Below, in pieces: positions 63,397 through 64,000 of a stretch of 64,000 nt of DNA. Source of the DNA: Ramlibacter alkalitolerans. Its GTDB lineage: Bacteria; Pseudomonadota; Gammaproteobacteria; Burkholderiales; Burkholderiaceae_C. The stretch covers positions 212,602 to 276,601 of the forward strand of contig NZ_JAEQND010000010.1 in NCBI RefSeq assembly GCF_016722765.1. The letters run 5' to 3'. The notes below the pieces were generated by a model. That model saw only the letters and a list, made by a program, of their open reading frames with translations. It was not told the origin of the DNA and did not search any database. Both the position numbers and the translations under genes were made by a program. Position 1 is the stretch's first letter. Each line of letters opens with the position of its first letter.

Positions 63397-63402
63397 TATA
63401 GT
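63397..63402 (+). promoter_or_regulatory. -10 element of the tRNA-tuf transcription unit
   Basis: TATAGT preceded by TGC (extended -10) lies 15 nt before tRNA-Tyr. The GC-rich segment after it (GTCCGAGG) fits a stringently controlled stable-RNA promoter. No clear -35 is seen. Confidence 0.55.
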
Positions 63403-63417
63403 CCGAGGTTCTTCGCC

Positions 63418-63503
63418 GGAGGGGTGCCCGAGTGGCTAAAGGGGGCAGACTGTAAATCTGTTGGCTTACGCCTACGCTGGTTCGAATCCAGCCTCCTCCA
63501 CCA
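63418..63503 (+). tRNA. tyrU: tRNA-Tyr (GTA)
   Basis: This 86-nt class II tRNA has a long variable arm. The acceptor GGAGGGG pairs with CTCCTCC (one G-U), the anticodon loop is CTGTAAA with anticodon GTA, TTCGAAT forms the T loop, and CCA is encoded. Confidence 0.97.
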
Positions 63504-63621
63504 GGCTTTCCAGGTTGTCGGAAAGCCAGGCGAATGTGGCAGTTGATGAGTGAGTGGCAGCAAGGCGTTCGTGACGGGCGCCCGGGTCGGAAAGCCTGGA
63601 GGCCGTTGAGCCATCCCCGAC

Positions 63622-63695
63622 GCGGGAGTAGTTCAATGGTAGAACCTTAGCCTTCCAAGCTAATGACGCGGGTTCGATTCCCGTCTCCCGCTCCA
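63622..63695 (+). tRNA. glyT: tRNA-Gly (TCC)
   Basis: This 74-nt tRNA has acceptor GCGGGAG pairing with CTCCCGC, anticodon stem TTAGC/GCTAA, loop CTTCCAA with anticodon TCC, T loop TTCGATT, and encoded CCA. Confidence 0.97.
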
Positions 63696-63729
63696 CGCAG
63701 GCATCGGCTGTGAACGCGAAAAAGAATTC

Positions 63730-63804
<75 letters not shown>

Positions 63805-63878
63805 CGGTTGGTGGTGCAGGTCGTGTGACTGCACCATCTTTGCGGTAGTGATCGTTACTTTTTTCGGAGTCGAAAAAA

Positions 63879-64000
63879 ATGGCAAAAGGCAAATTCGAGC
63901 GGACCAAGCCGCACGTCAACGTCGGCACGATCGGCCACGTGGACCATGGCAAGACGACCCTGACGGCGGCGATCACGACGGTGCTGTCGGCCAAGTTCGG
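63879..64000 (+). CDS. tuf: Elongation factor Tu, 5' part only
   Basis: The first 40 residues are present, with [16 protein letters not shown] and the GTP-binding P-loop GHVDHGKTT at 19-27. EF-Tu delivers aminoacyl-tRNA to the ribosome. GGAG precedes the ATG at 63879. It follows the three-tRNA cluster, so it is the tufB-type copy normally upstream of secE-nusG-rplK. The gene continues past the right edge of the window. Confidence 0.95.
   Translation, partial: MAKGKFERTKPHVNVGTIGHVDHGKTTLTAAITTVLSAKF

Overview
The window is a high-GC chromosomal segment of a betaproteobacterium. It is most probably in the order Burkholderiales, close to Comamonadaceae such as Ramlibacter, Variovorax or Caenimonas. 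The evidence is the style of gene order (fur/bamE/dapB, leuS-lptE-holA, gshA-kup-gshB, lptA-lptB-rpoN, apaG/rpe, gph-trpE-trpG-trpD-trpC, tRNA-Tyr/Gly/Thr-tuf), the protein sequences, frequent GTG/TTG starts, and GTGA/ATGA stop-start overlaps. There is no rRNA operon, CRISPR array, integrase or classical insertion sequence. Genus assignment is inference.

Layout. 1-6.6 kb: corA (cut by the left edge), two very small ORFs, hpf-ptsN-hprK (ribosome hibernation and nitrogen PTS), fur divergent from bamE-dapB, then an ExbB/ExbD proton-channel pair. 6.7-18.3 kb: leuS-lptE, an ornithine-type aminotransferase, holA, proA, gshA-kup-gshB. 18.5-23.5 kb (minus strand): a CWC zinc-binding protein, MFS exporter and class II amidotransferase set, and a DUF1631 protein with a 27-bp minisatellite. 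23.8-34.9 kb: malate synthase G, a haloacid dehalogenase, an accessory catabolic block (amidohydrolase plus four-gene amino-acid ABC transporter, divergent from a CaiB-type CoA-transferase and a LysR regulator), and DUF2214. 35-42.6 kb: argS, SPOR protein, dsbA, lptA-lptB-rpoN, RlmL-like methyltransferase. 42.6-50.1 kb: PIN protein, small proteins, and a long minus-strand run apaG-antiporter-ybdK-thiL-luxR-nuclease-pgpA-cinA. 50.1-54.2 kb: rpe, then an accessory block with a KatE-type catalase and several small proteins. 54.2-62.1 kb: gph, a trp leader, trpE, an inserted GxxExxY element, trpG, ltaE, lysE, trpD, trpC, ung. 62.2-64 kb: patatin, three tRNAs, and the start of tuf.

The most unusual content lies between and sometimes inside the housekeeping genes. 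A family of long inverted repeats, built from four CGCAAAAG-like octamers per arm, occurs four times (11.3, 18.3, 23.7 and 56.6 kb). The copy at 56.6 kb carries a PD-(D/E)XK-type GxxExxY gene between its arms and separates trpE from trpG. The other three look like gene-less derivatives. A second family occurs as two oppositely oriented copies at 26.87-27.22 kb. Their central sequence is conserved, while the paired arms have different sequences that still pair, including an internal mismatch at the same place; this is the signature of a selected hairpin. Other repeats have entered reading frames (holA C-terminus, the THUMP region of the RlmL-like enzyme, a LysE loop).

Regulation that can be read from the sequence includes a trp leader peptide with a Trp-Pro-Trp triplet starting just after a -10 element, and several genes with -10-like hexamers only 6-9 nt before ATG and no Shine-Dalgarno sequence (probable leaderless transcripts). 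A GTRGGA-N4-TCCYAC dyad also lies ahead of three small-protein/catalase loci. Functions are assigned from motif recognition by eye; no database search was run.
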